Origin: Gammaproteobacteria bacterium
GTDB lineage: Bacteria > Pseudomonadota > Gammaproteobacteria > Steroidobacterales > Steroidobacteraceae
Reading direction: 5' to 3'
DNA: 35,249 nucleotides
Assembly: GCA_005878095.1 (NCBI GenBank)
Contig: VBNH01000051.1
Location: 1-35,249, forward strand
Shown: positions 1 through 7,848 of the stretch, piece after piece
Layout of the letters: the number at the start of each line of letters is the position of its first letter
Numbering within the stretch: the stretch's first letter is position 1
The notes under the pieces: generated by a model
What the model was told of the DNA's origin: nothing
What the model saw: only the letters and a program-made list of their open reading frames with translations
The model's database searches: none
Position numbers and translations under genes: made by a program

Positions 1-378
1 GATTTCCGCGATCCATTGCACGGCATCCTGGGCGCTGGCGAGCTAGCGGCGCCCACCGCATTCGCCGACACCGTCGCCCGCTCGAGCGACGGCGGGAAGA
101 CGTGGCAGCTCACGAGCCGCCCGCCAGTCCCGGGCGCAATTTACGGTCTGAGCTACGTGCGCGAACGCTCTGCAGAGGGCGACGCTGATGAGGAGGCAAG
201 CGCGACGCGGGCCGTCGTGGTCACCGGGCCGGGCGGCGCGGCCTGGTCACCCGACGAAGGGGACACGTGGGTCAGCCTGACAGGGCTCGCGAATTACTGG
301 GCTGTCGCGTTCGCAAGCCCGCACGCGGGTTGGTTCGTAGGGACACAGGGCAGGATTGTAAAAATCAGTTTTGAATAG
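1..378 (+). CDS. C-terminal part of a BNR/Asp-box repeat protein (beta-propeller, Ycf48-like); 5' end outside window
   Basis: The reading frame is open from the first base and ends at the TAG at 376-378, so only about 125 C-terminal residues are present. Two Asp-box motifs are visible: SSDGGKTW near the start and SPDEGDTW about 55 residues later. Each has the S-x-D-x-G-x-T-W form seen at beta-propeller blade turns in sialidases, Ycf48 and many exported bacterial proteins. The last residues (AGWFVGTQGRIVKI) look like the closing strand of a propeller blade. Asp-box propellers are usually extracytoplasmic, but the N-terminus that would show a signal peptide is missing. It could belong to a sialidase-like, Ycf48-like or generic oxidoreductase/glycosidase annotation; the fragment does not allow a choice. 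It converges on the methyltransferase gene, leaving 74 bases between them. Confidence 0.6.
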   Translation, partial: DFRDPLHGILGAGELAAPTAFADTVARSSDGGKTWQLTSRPPVPGAIYGLSYVRERSAEGDADEEASATRAVVVTGPGGAAWSPDEGDTWVSLTGLANYWAVAFASPHAGWFVGTQGRIVKISFE

Positions 379-452
379 CGGTTGGGACCGGTAGCCATAG
401 ACGCGACAGCGTGTTATCCGGCGGCTGCCGCTGTTCAAGACCTTGTAAGCAA

Positions 453-1364
453 CTAGAGCAGGGCTCGCGAAATACCTGTCAGACGCTTTTGTGCGATTTC
501 ACGATACGCAGGATTTAGTTCGACTCCCAGGAACCGCCGACGGTTCGCGAGGGCGACGACTGCAGTTGTCCCGCTGCCCAAGAACGGGTCGAGCACGACT
601 CCGCCTTCTGGGCAGCCAGCCAGAATACAAGGTTCGATGAGCTTCTCGGGGAATACTGCAAAGTGCGCGTCACGAGACTTCGAGAGAGGCACGCTCCAAA
701 CAGTGCGTTTGTTGCGACCGAGTTCGTGAAAAGCCTGATCCCAGCGTCCCCTGTGGAGATTGTTGTTGCCGCGGTTCTTTCCCGCTTCAGGCGTGCCGCC
801 CGGTCTACCAAAATGGTTGCGGCCACCTCTCATTCGGCTGCGGTCCGTGAACGTGACGTGCGGCTCGCGAATTGAATCGCTGTCATAGTAGTAGTCACCG
901 CTTTTGGTGAAGAAGAATACGTACTCGTGATCCGTCGTAGGTCTGTTCTTGGTGGATGCTGGCATAGCATTTGGCTTGTGCCAAATGATGTCAGACCGAA
1001 GAATCCAGCCATCTGCTTTCAGAGATAGCGCAACGCGCCATGGCAGACCCAGCATGTGCAAACTGTCGTACTTATCGCCAAGGTTGAGCCACAAAGATCC
1101 AGCAGGCTTGAGCAGCCGCTTCGCTTCTCGGAAAATCAAAGTCAGTCGCTCGATGTATTCCTCCGGCGTCTCTTCCGTTCCGATCTGACCGGCCACCCCG
1201 TAGTCTCGTTGCCCAAAGTACGGCGGGCTGGTCACGATGCAGTCCACGCAAGCGGGCGGGAGCCGTGGCAGTACACTTTGCGCACAGCCGAGCAATATTG
1301 AATCGAACGAGAGCTCTTCTCGGATATCGCTGGCGGTGATTCGCTGGGGAGCGGATGTGGTCAT
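453..1364 (-). CDS. site-specific DNA methyltransferase, beta class (probably N4-cytosine or N6-adenine), orphan
   Basis: The 303-residue product has catalytic motif IV as TSPPY at residues 45-49, followed by FGQRDYG. The AdoMet-binding motif I (DPFLGSGTT, about 259-267) lies near the C-terminus. Motif IV before motif I defines beta-class amino-methyltransferases; TSPPY is most often, though not only, found in N4-cytosine enzymes. The region between the motifs is Arg/Gly/Asn rich and should hold the target recognition part. I chose the ATG at 1364; a TTG at 1421 would add 19 residues, and neither start has a clear ribosome binding site. No restriction endonuclease or specificity subunit lies beside it, so it looks solitary. 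The DNA here is poorer in GC than most of the window (bases 901-960 are 28/60 G+C), which suggests horizontal gain. Confidence 0.88.
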   Translation of the reverse strand: MTTSAPQRITASDIREELSFDSILLGCAQSVLPRLPPACVDCIVTSPPYFGQRDYGVAGQIGTEETPEEYIERLTLIFREAKRLLKPAGSLWLNLGDKYDSLHMLGLPWRVALSLKADGWILRSDIIWHKPNAMPASTKNRPTTDHEYVFFFTKSGDYYYDSDSIREPHVTFTDRSRMRGGRNHFGRPGGTPEAGKNRGNNNLHRGRWDQAFHELGRNKRTVWSVPLSKSRDAHFAVFPEKLIEPCILAGCPEGGVVLDPFLGSGTTAVVALANRRRFLGVELNPAYREIAQKRLTGISRALL

Positions 1365-1590
1365 TGGCGTATCAAGTTGCAGGCCCGCGGAAAGGATCGC
1401 GTCTTTGCAACCGAAAGACAACCAACCTGGCCCAACCGAGGGCGACCGTAGCCGAGTTAGCGGGAACAGATTCCCGGAATAACAATGGCTTATATCTCCT
1501 TGGGTTGGCCTCGATTGGACTGCCGCCTGAAAATCCGCTGCTCGCCTGGTTCGCTTGAGAATCGCTCCTTCAGGTTCAACGAGGTGCTAC

Positions 1591-3339
1591 ATGCTCAGAG
1601 TTTGGGAGTCAATGCGATGCGGCCAGCGGACTGCGAGAAAGCAGCTGGTAGCCTTGGCGAGCCATGCGGCCTTTTGCCTCGCACTCTTCTTGCCGGCAAT
1701 TACGACCGGCGCTCACCATGCGAAGCCGCGGTTCGACCTGGTGATTATCCACGGGCGGATCATTGACGGAACGGGTTCGCCCTGGTATTCGGGTGATGTT
1801 GGAATTCGCAACGGCAGGATTGCCGCCATCGGCAACCTCGAACGGGAGGTGCGCGCGCACACCGTTGACGCTCACGACCATGTGGTAGCGCCTGGCTTCA
1901 TCGACATGCTGGGCCAGTCCGAACTGAGCATTCTGGTCGAGCCGCGGCTGCCGTCGAAGATATTTCAGGGCGTGACCACCGAAATAACGGGCGAGGGGGA
2001 TTCGGTGGCACCGCTCAATGACTCCATCATTCGGGCCGACCGGAAGGTTTACGAGCATTACGGCGTAACGCCGGATTGGCGCACGTTGCCGCAATACTTT
2101 GCGCGACTCGAGAAGCAGGGCATGGGGATCAATTTCGCTACTTACGTTGGCGCGACCCGCATCCGCAGAATGGTTCTGGGGGACGAGGACCGGCGACCGA
2201 CGCCGGAACAGCTGGACAAGATGAGGGGACTGGTGGCAGAGAGCATGCGCGCGGGCGCCATGGGCCTTTCCAGCGCGTTGGAGTATGCGCCGGCGCCGTA
2301 TGCGACCACGGACGAGCTCATAGCGTTAGCGCGGGAGGCCGCGAAGTTCGGCGGGATCTATGCTACCCATATGCGCAGCGAGGGCGACGGCATCATGTCA
2401 GCACTCGAGGAGGCTGTGAGGATTGGCCGCGAGGCCGGTATTCCGGTCGAGATCTGGCACTTGAAGACAGCGGGAAAGAACAACTGGGGTCGAATGCCAG
2501 AGGTGGTGGCGAAGATCGATGCAGCGCGCGCGTCGGGCACCGACATCAGTGCCGATACCTATGCCTACACCGCCTGGTACAACGATCTCTCCGCCTTCAT
2601 TCCACCGTGGGCCCATGATGGCGGCAACGCCAAACTGATTGCGCGACTCAGGGATCCAGTGCTTCGGGCTCGCATTCGAAAAGAGATGTTGAGCGCTTCG
2701 AGCGAATGGGACAACGAATGGGATGAGATTCCGGGTCCGGACGCGGTCCTCATCGGCGTGGTACACAAAGCCGAGCTGCTGCCGTTGCAGGGTAAGACCC
2801 TGGCCGAGGTCGCGAGGATCTGGAAGAAAGATCCGATGGAGTCATTATTCGATCTGCTGATTGCGGACGGTGCGCTCACTCAGGTGGCGGTGTTCGGGAT
2901 GTCAGAAGCCGACGTCGCATTGGCGCTGGAGCAGCCGTGGGTGTCGGTGGACAACGATTCTCCTGGTACTTCACAACAAGGAATTCTGGGGCAGGAGCAC
3001 CCGCATCCGCGCGCCTACGGGACGTTCCCGCGCATCATGCGCAAATACGTGAGAGAAGAGAGGAGACTCACGTTGCCGGATGCCATTCGAAAGTTTACTG
3101 CATTGCCCGCCCAGCGCCTGCGCTTGACCGATCGTGGCGTACTGAAGGAGGGGATGTGGGCCGATATCGTGATCTTCGATCCCGCAACGGTCCGTGACGC
3201 CGCTACCTTTGCAAGCCCCAATCAGCTGTCTGAGGGGATGGAGTATGTGTTGGTCAACGGCGTGCCGGTAATTGAGGGAGGCAGGATGACCGATGCCCTG
3301 CCGGGGAAGATATTGCATGGACCGGGCTATGAACCGTGA
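1591..3339 (+). CDS. N-acyl-D-amino-acid deacylase-like amidohydrolase, exported
   Basis: A 582-residue amidohydrolase-superfamily protein. Residues 1-41 hold a basic stretch and a hydrophobic core (LVALASHAAFCLALFLP), consistent with a signal peptide, so a periplasmic enzyme is likely. The fold markers of the D-aminoacylase family are present: IDGTGSPWYSGDVGI (58-72), VAPGFID (99-105), GVTTEITGEG (127-136), THMRSEGD (259-266), IWHLKTAGKNNWG (288-300) and VSVDND (451-456). His260 and His290 match the two metal-binding histidines of that family. The usual HxH after PGFID is replaced by LGQ, and the usual Cys of the TGNCG motif is replaced by Glu135, so the metal centre differs from the Alcaligenes enzyme. 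The start at 1591 is supported by GAGGTG at 1581-1586; an in-frame ATG at 1612 is also possible. The true substrate is unknown; cleavage of N-acylated D-amino acids or related dipeptides is the family expectation. Confidence 0.87.
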   Translation: MLRVWESMRCGQRTARKQLVALASHAAFCLALFLPAITTGAHHAKPRFDLVIIHGRIIDGTGSPWYSGDVGIRNGRIAAIGNLEREVRAHTVDAHDHVVAPGFIDMLGQSELSILVEPRLPSKIFQGVTTEITGEGDSVAPLNDSIIRADRKVYEHYGVTPDWRTLPQYFARLEKQGMGINFATYVGATRIRRMVLGDEDRRPTPEQLDKMRGLVAESMRAGAMGLSSALEYAPAPYATTDELIALAREAAKFGGIYATHMRSEGDGIMSALEEAVRIGREAGIPVEIWHLKTAGKNNWGRMPEVVAKIDAARASGTDISADTYAYTAWYNDLSAFIPPWAHDGGNAKLIARLRDPVLRARIRKEMLSASSEWDNEWDEIPGPDAVLIGVVHKAELLPLQGKTLAEVARIWKKDPMESLFDLLIADGALTQVAVFGMSEADVALALEQPWVSVDNDSPGTSQQGILGQEHPHPRAYGTFPRIMRKYVREERRLTLPDAIRKFTALPAQRLRLTDRGVLKEGMWADIVIFDPATVRDAATFASPNQLSEGMEYVLVNGVPVIEGGRMTDALPGKILHGPGYEP

Positions 3340-3516
3340 GCAACCTGCTGCCTGGCCACGAGACTTGGCTTGGGTTGAAACGCCATTGCCGGTGCCGCCG
3401 CGGGGACTGCGAACGATCGCAACAGGTCGCCCGGGCTCAATACGCACCACGAGCGCTGGATGCGGCGAGCACCGCGCCTTGCTGGGCGGGCCGGGAAGAA
3501 AGCGACAGGTCAGTCG

Positions 3517-4053
3517 TCAAGCGTTTGCCATCTCCAGGAGCTTGGTGACGGTGTTCCAGTTGCGGGCTGTTGCGTCAACATGGATGTGCCGTTCCACATA
3601 TGCGCGCAATTTCGAGACGGCAAATCCATCCGGTGTGTGCAGATAGAAGACCTTGCCCCTGAGAGCGAAGGCTTCCCTGCCGGATCTGAGCCGGTTGAGA
3701 GAGGCCAGGTCCGCACAGAGTGGCTCCTCGGAGAGAAAGAAGAGATGCAGCGTCCTGGGCTGGCTCTCGGCCTTGGGAAACGGATTATTGGACGCTGCTC
3801 TCTGCAACTCCTTGACGCTCAGTACCACGACCTTTGGATACAGGCCTTTTGCCTTGTGCACTGCACGGCCGATGCGGCTGGCCAACGAATTCGCACTACG
3901 TGCCGCGCTGCGAAATACGGCGTTACCGCTTTGGATGTAAGTGCGCACGTCGGCGAAGCCTTCACGCTGTAGAAGCGCAGCGAGGTCCTTCATTGGTAGC
4001 GAGTTGCTGCCCATGACATTGATCCCGCGGAACAGCGCTATCCAGGTACTCAC
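3517..4053 (-). CDS. DUF1697 domain protein
   Basis: The 178-residue product matches the DUF1697 family over its full length. It opens with the hallmark ALFRGINVMGSNSLPM, followed by LLQREGFADVRTYIQSGNAVF. The family is widespread in bacteria, usually 170-180 residues, cytoplasmic, and has no established biochemical role. There is no signal peptide or membrane segment. The gene is read away from the amidohydrolase (177 bases between the converging ends) and is divergent from the HAD hydrolase gene at 4146, so each probably has its own promoter in the 92-base gap. Nothing in the surroundings suggests a shared pathway. Confidence 0.85.
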   Translation of the reverse strand: MSTWIALFRGINVMGSNSLPMKDLAALLQREGFADVRTYIQSGNAVFRSAARSANSLASRIGRAVHKAKGLYPKVVVLSVKELQRAASNNPFPKAESQPRTLHLFFLSEEPLCADLASLNRLRSGREAFALRGKVFYLHTPDGFAVSKLRAYVERHIHVDATARNWNTVTKLLEMANA

Positions 4054-4145
4054 GGCGCGACGCTATGGCGCTATCAGCATGATGGTACGCCATTCAACGT
4101 CTGATCACCTCTGCAATCGGTCCTGGTCTGTGATATTAGATCGCG

Positions 4146-4844
4146 ATGGGCCTGCGCGGCGTGAGGTATAGGGGCATAGTCTTTGACTTTAACGGCGTGT
4201 TGTTCTGGGACGCCGATTTGCAGGTCAAATCGTGGCAGGTTATCGCGCGGAACCTGCGCGGACACGAGATGACGGACGATGAGCTCGTCGCTCACATGCA
4301 CGGTCGCCCGAACTCCTACGTGTTGAGCTACCTGGCTGGCCGCACGATTGCGGGACAAGAACTTCTCGATATGATTCAAGTCAAGGAGTCGTTCTATCGC
4401 GAATTGTGCCTGTCGAACCCACGCCGCCTGGTGCTGTCTCCCGGTGCGCCGGATCTTCTTGAGACGCTGGCGCGCAGCAACATCCCGCGAACCATCGCGA
4501 CCTCCTCGGAGATCACGAATCTGAAGTTCTTCATGGAGCACCTGCGCTTGGACCGATGGTTCGACGTGGCGAAGATTATTTACGACGACGGCAGTCGCCC
4601 CGGAAAGCCCGCACCGGATGTGTATCTGGCGGCCGCGTGCAACATCGGTGTCGCCCCAAGTGAGTGCGTAGTGGTCGAGGATGCGCTCTCCGGACTCGCC
4701 GCAGCCTACGCCGCCGGTATCGGCTATATCGTTGCGATAGGTGCGCCTGCAGCGCTCCAGAAATTGCTGACCTGCAACGGTGTAGACACCGCGATCAAGA
4801 GCCTGAGAGATTTTCCACGCGAGCGGCTGCTGGATCGGACTTAG
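4146..4844 (+). CDS. HAD-superfamily hydrolase (subfamily IA, beta-phosphoglucomutase/phosphatase-like)
   Basis: The 232-residue protein has the four HAD motifs in order. Motif I is VFDFNGVLFWD (12-22), motif II ATSSE, motif III the Lys of GRPGKPAPDVYL, and motif IV VVEDALSGLAAA. A helical cap domain lies between motifs I and II, as in subfamily IA enzymes such as beta-phosphoglucomutase and small-molecule phosphatases. Asp14 is the expected nucleophile. The second acidic residue of the usual DxD is Asn16, which departs from the phosphatase consensus. The substrate cannot be read from sequence. The gene ends 24 bases from the convergent transporter gene. The ATG at 4146 is the first in frame before the conserved strand and has no strong ribosome binding site. 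Confidence 0.86.
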   Translation: MGLRGVRYRGIVFDFNGVLFWDADLQVKSWQVIARNLRGHEMTDDELVAHMHGRPNSYVLSYLAGRTIAGQELLDMIQVKESFYRELCLSNPRRLVLSPGAPDLLETLARSNIPRTIATSSEITNLKFFMEHLRLDRWFDVAKIIYDDGSRPGKPAPDVYLAAACNIGVAPSECVVVEDALSGLAAAYAAGIGYIVAIGAPAALQKLLTCNGVDTAIKSLRDFPRERLLDRT

Positions 4845-4868
4845 AGTCATTACGGAGCGCTCAGTGGA

Positions 4869-5705
4869 TCATGATGCGTAGCCGATGCAGACAGCTCCGA
4901 GTGTGACTGCTATGCACACCAGAATACGGCGACGCGTGAGAGCTTCTCCAAGGACCATACGGGCAAGCAGCGCAGAAAAGACAATGCTGGTTTCGCGCAG
5001 GGCGGAAATCGGACCGACCTTTCCCAGGGCGAGCGCGGCGGTGATTGCTCCGTAGCTCAGGAATGAAATGAAGCCGCCGGCCATTGCCTTCAGAGTCTCA
5101 GGCGACCGCGGGTCCACGGTAATTCCTCGTCTGAGGAGCAAGAAGGCAAGGGGCAGGAGTGCGCCGTAGATCAGGAAGATCCAGGCTGCATAGGATTGCG
5201 CGTTCCCCGCAAAGCGCACACCGACGCCGTCGGCGGTAACGTAGCTTGCGACGAACAGCGCTGTTGCGAGTGCGAGAACGACCGACTTTGCGCCCGCCCG
5301 CGCTCTGCCAAAGGCGAGGCTCATGATCCCAAGGCAAATCAACGTCACGCCAAAGAGCGCCGGCCTGCTCAATCGCTGACCTGCCAGAAGGAAACCGCCA
5401 ACGCTCACCATGAGCGGCACGCTACCTCTGACGATCGGGTAGACCTGTCCCAGTTCGCCGTATCGATAGGCATGAGCCAGGAAGATGCTGTAAACAACTT
5501 GTAAGACTGCGGAGACGCCCAGATACATCCAGCTCTGCGTCGCGGGCAGGGGCAGGAGCAGTGCAAAAGGAATAGCGGCGAGCGTCGTCGCGAAGCTCAT
5601 GACCGTGACAAACCACAACCGGTCGACGCCGCTTCGTAAGGCGGCGTTCCATGTTGCATGCAGCACTGCTGCGAATAGCGTCAGACCGATGACAGCCGCA
5701 CTCAT
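4869..5705 (-). CDS. EamA/DMT-family transporter
   Basis: The 278-residue protein consists of about ten hydrophobic segments arranged as two EamA-type halves. The N-terminal half begins SAAVIGLTLFAAVLHATWN and contains the family signature YGELGQVYPIVRGSVPL. The second half contains LGKVGPISALRETSIVFS, the matching signature near the C-terminus. Such drug/metabolite transporters sit in the inner membrane and move amino acids, nucleotides or other small metabolites; the substrate is not predictable. I chose the ATG at 5705 because the membrane helix starts right after it. The frame stays open upstream to 5885, but that extension is hydrophilic and looks non-coding. The gene is divergent from the TIR gene across a 193-base gap. 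Confidence 0.85.
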   Translation of the reverse strand: MSAAVIGLTLFAAVLHATWNAALRSGVDRLWFVTVMSFATTLAAIPFALLLPLPATQSWMYLGVSAVLQVVYSIFLAHAYRYGELGQVYPIVRGSVPLMVSVGGFLLAGQRLSRPALFGVTLICLGIMSLAFGRARAGAKSVVLALATALFVASYVTADGVGVRFAGNAQSYAAWIFLIYGALLPLAFLLLRRGITVDPRSPETLKAMAGGFISFLSYGAITAALALGKVGPISALRETSIVFSALLARMVLGEALTRRRILVCIAVTLGAVCIGYAS

Positions 5706-5898
5706 ATTCCCATGATCCGCTTCACACAATCCCTGCACGATCAATAGCTTGAGGCCTTTAGGGAGGTGAGCCGAATTTCCGCGTGTCCCCTGGCCACCGT
5801 TTGCGTCCGGTTGCCCCCTCGCCCGCGGCGCCTCAGTTCGCGCAATCAAACGCCGTAGTACACTCTGTGGGTTCAAGACAGCCACCTCGAAGCACCCC

Positions 5899-7848
5899 GT
5901 GACCGACGAATCTGGGCCTAAGGGCGACCCGGTTCCCGCCTCGGACGGGCATCGAGCCGTCTTCCTCAGCTACGCTTCCGAGGACACAGAGGCGGCGGCG
6001 CGGATCAGCAGCAGCCTGCGCAATGCAGGCATTGAAGTGTGGTTCGACCAGAACGAGCTGCGTGGCGGGGCTGCCTGGGACTCCGCGATCAAGAGACAGA
6101 TCAGGACCTGCGCCTTGTTCATCCCGGTCATTTCCGCAAATTCGCGCGCTCGCGTCGAGGGATATTTCCGGTTCGAATGGAAACTCGCGGTCGATCGCTC
6201 CCACCTGATGGCCGCCGAGAAGGCATTCCTGCTGCCGGTCGTCATTGACGGCACCGACGAGGTCGACGCCTGGGTGCCCGAGAAGTTCCACGAAGTACAG
6301 TGGACGTGGCTGAGGGGCGGGGAGGCCTCGCCCGGTTTCGTCGAGCAGGTGTCGCGACTGCTGGCGTTCGGTGGCTACGTGCCGCCGCCAGGTGCAGCGC
6401 CCGCAGTCACGAGCCGGCCGATGGCGCCGGCAGCTCCAACACCTTCAGTCGCGCAGAGTCCATGCTCGGAACAGTCGATCGCAGTGCTGCCGTTCGTGGA
6501 CATGAGCCAGAACAAGGATCAGGAGTACTTTTCGGACGGCCTGACGGAGGAACTCATCGGGTTGCTCACGAGAGTTCCCGAACTGCGCGTGCCGGCCCGC
6601 ACCTCCTGCTTCTACTTCAAGAGCAAGCAGGCGACCATTGCCGATATTGCGCGGGCGCTGAACGTCGCCCACGTGCTCGAAGGCAGCGTGCGCAAAGCCG
6701 GCAACACGATACGTATCGCGGTTCAGCTGATCCGGGCCGAGACCGGCTATCACCTGTGGTCGCAGACCTTCGATCGCACGCTCGATGACATCTTCAAGGT
6801 GCAGGACGAAATTGCCGGCTCGGTAGTGCGCTCACTGTGCGATGCGCTGCTGAGCCCCGCGCTGCCGGCGCGGAGCGCTGCGCTGAATTCCGAAGCTTAT
6901 CAACTCTACCTGCGCGGACACTTTCATTGGAATCGCCGCTCGCCGGAGGAGTTCAGAAAAGCCATAACATTCTTTCAGCAGGCCATTGCCCTTGACCCTG
7001 ACTATGCGCTGGCGTTCACGGGCCTCGCCAACTGCTACAGTCTGCTGCCTATCTACGACCGCACGTCGCAAGCGACGCAGACGATGCCGCAGGCGAGAAC
7101 GGCGATACTGAGAGCGCTGGCGATCGACGATAACCTTGCGGAAGCCCACGCCTCGTTGGGGCTAGTCCTGGCGCTCTTCGATTTCGAGTGGGTGGCGGCG
7201 GAACGTCAGTACCGGCGGGCGATCGAGCTCAGCCCCAATTCTCCCGTGCCGCACCAGTGGTATGGCGAGCTGCTCGTCAATACCGGACGGTTCGACGCGG
7301 GATTGGCGGAAGGCCGCCGCGCTGTTGACTTGGACCCCCTGTCACAGGTGGCCAATCTGGCGCTGGGCATCCAGTTGAATTCCGCCCGCCGCTATGACGA
7401 AGCCATCGCGCAGCTGCAAAAGACTCTGACACTTGGCCGGAACTTCGCCGACACCAATTATTTCCTGTTTGAAGCCTACGCCAACAAAGGCCTGTACCAG
7501 GAAGCGGTGGCGGCGTATGCGCGGCAGAAGCTGCTGGATGGGGAGCCTGCCACGGAGGTGGCTGAGTTCAAGGAGGTGTTCGCCAGGGACTCATGGCCAG
7601 GATTTCTGCAACTGCGAATCCGCTCTCTCGAAGCCCAGGGGCAGGCCGACTGTGATGAGATCGGGTCGTTGTGTGCCCGGGTGGGCGACCTGGATCGCGC
7701 GTTTGCCTGGCTGGAAAAATCCTATGCCGGCAGAAGCGCGCGGCTCACTCACCTGAAGGTCGATGCCCGATACGACAGCTTGCGCGCGGATCCGCGCTTC
7801 ACGGATCTGCTGCGTCGCGCTGGACTGGGAGCCACCGTCACGCCTTAG
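5899..7848 (+). CDS. TIR domain - TolB-like domain - TPR protein
   Basis: The 649-residue protein starts with a TIR domain (about 19-155). It has the box-1 motif VFLSYASED, then GIEVWFDQNELRGG, and the FEWKLAVD helix with Glu93 where TIR NADases carry the catalytic Glu. A Pro/Ala-rich linker (about 161-190) follows. Next is a TolB-like domain (about 192-310) with IAVLPFVDMS and EYFSDGLTEELIGLL, the form found in CadC-like regulators and cyclase-TPR proteins. The rest (about 330-560) is a set of tetratricopeptide repeats such as ALAFTGLANCYSLLPIYD and EAHASLGLVLALF. There is no signal peptide or membrane helix, so it is probably cytoplasmic. The start is a GTG with no good ribosome binding site. 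Its 3' end overlaps the convergent cyclase gene by 11 bases. Whether the TIR part hydrolyses NAD or only binds partners cannot be decided here. Confidence 0.88.
   Translation: MTDESGPKGDPVPASDGHRAVFLSYASEDTEAAARISSSLRNAGIEVWFDQNELRGGAAWDSAIKRQIRTCALFIPVISANSRARVEGYFRFEWKLAVDRSHLMAAEKAFLLPVVIDGTDEVDAWVPEKFHEVQWTWLRGGEASPGFVEQVSRLLAFGGYVPPPGAAPAVTSRPMAPAAPTPSVAQSPCSEQSIAVLPFVDMSQNKDQEYFSDGLTEELIGLLTRVPELRVPARTSCFYFKSKQATIADIARALNVAHVLEGSVRKAGNTIRIAVQLIRAETGYHLWSQTFDRTLDDIFKVQDEIAGSVVRSLCDALLSPALPARSAALNSEAYQLYLRGHFHWNRRSPEEFRKAITFFQQAIALDPDYALAFTGLANCYSLLPIYDRTSQATQTMPQARTAILRALAIDDNLAEAHASLGLVLALFDFEWVAAERQYRRAIELSPNSPVPHQWYGELLVNTGRFDAGLAEGRRAVDLDPLSQVANLALGIQLNSARRYDEAIAQLQKTLTLGRNFADTNYFLFEAYANKGLYQEAVAAYARQKLLDGEPATEVAEFKEVFARDSWPGFLQLRIRSLEAQGQADCDEIGSLCARVGDLDRAFAWLEKSYAGRSARLTHLKVDARYDSLRADPRFTDLLRRAGLGATVTP

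Noticed and set aside
453..1421. Restriction-modification or phage-defence island around the methyltransferase.
   Set aside because: The neighbours are a BNR-repeat protein and a metabolic amidohydrolase. No endonuclease, specificity subunit, helicase or integrase gene is present in the window.
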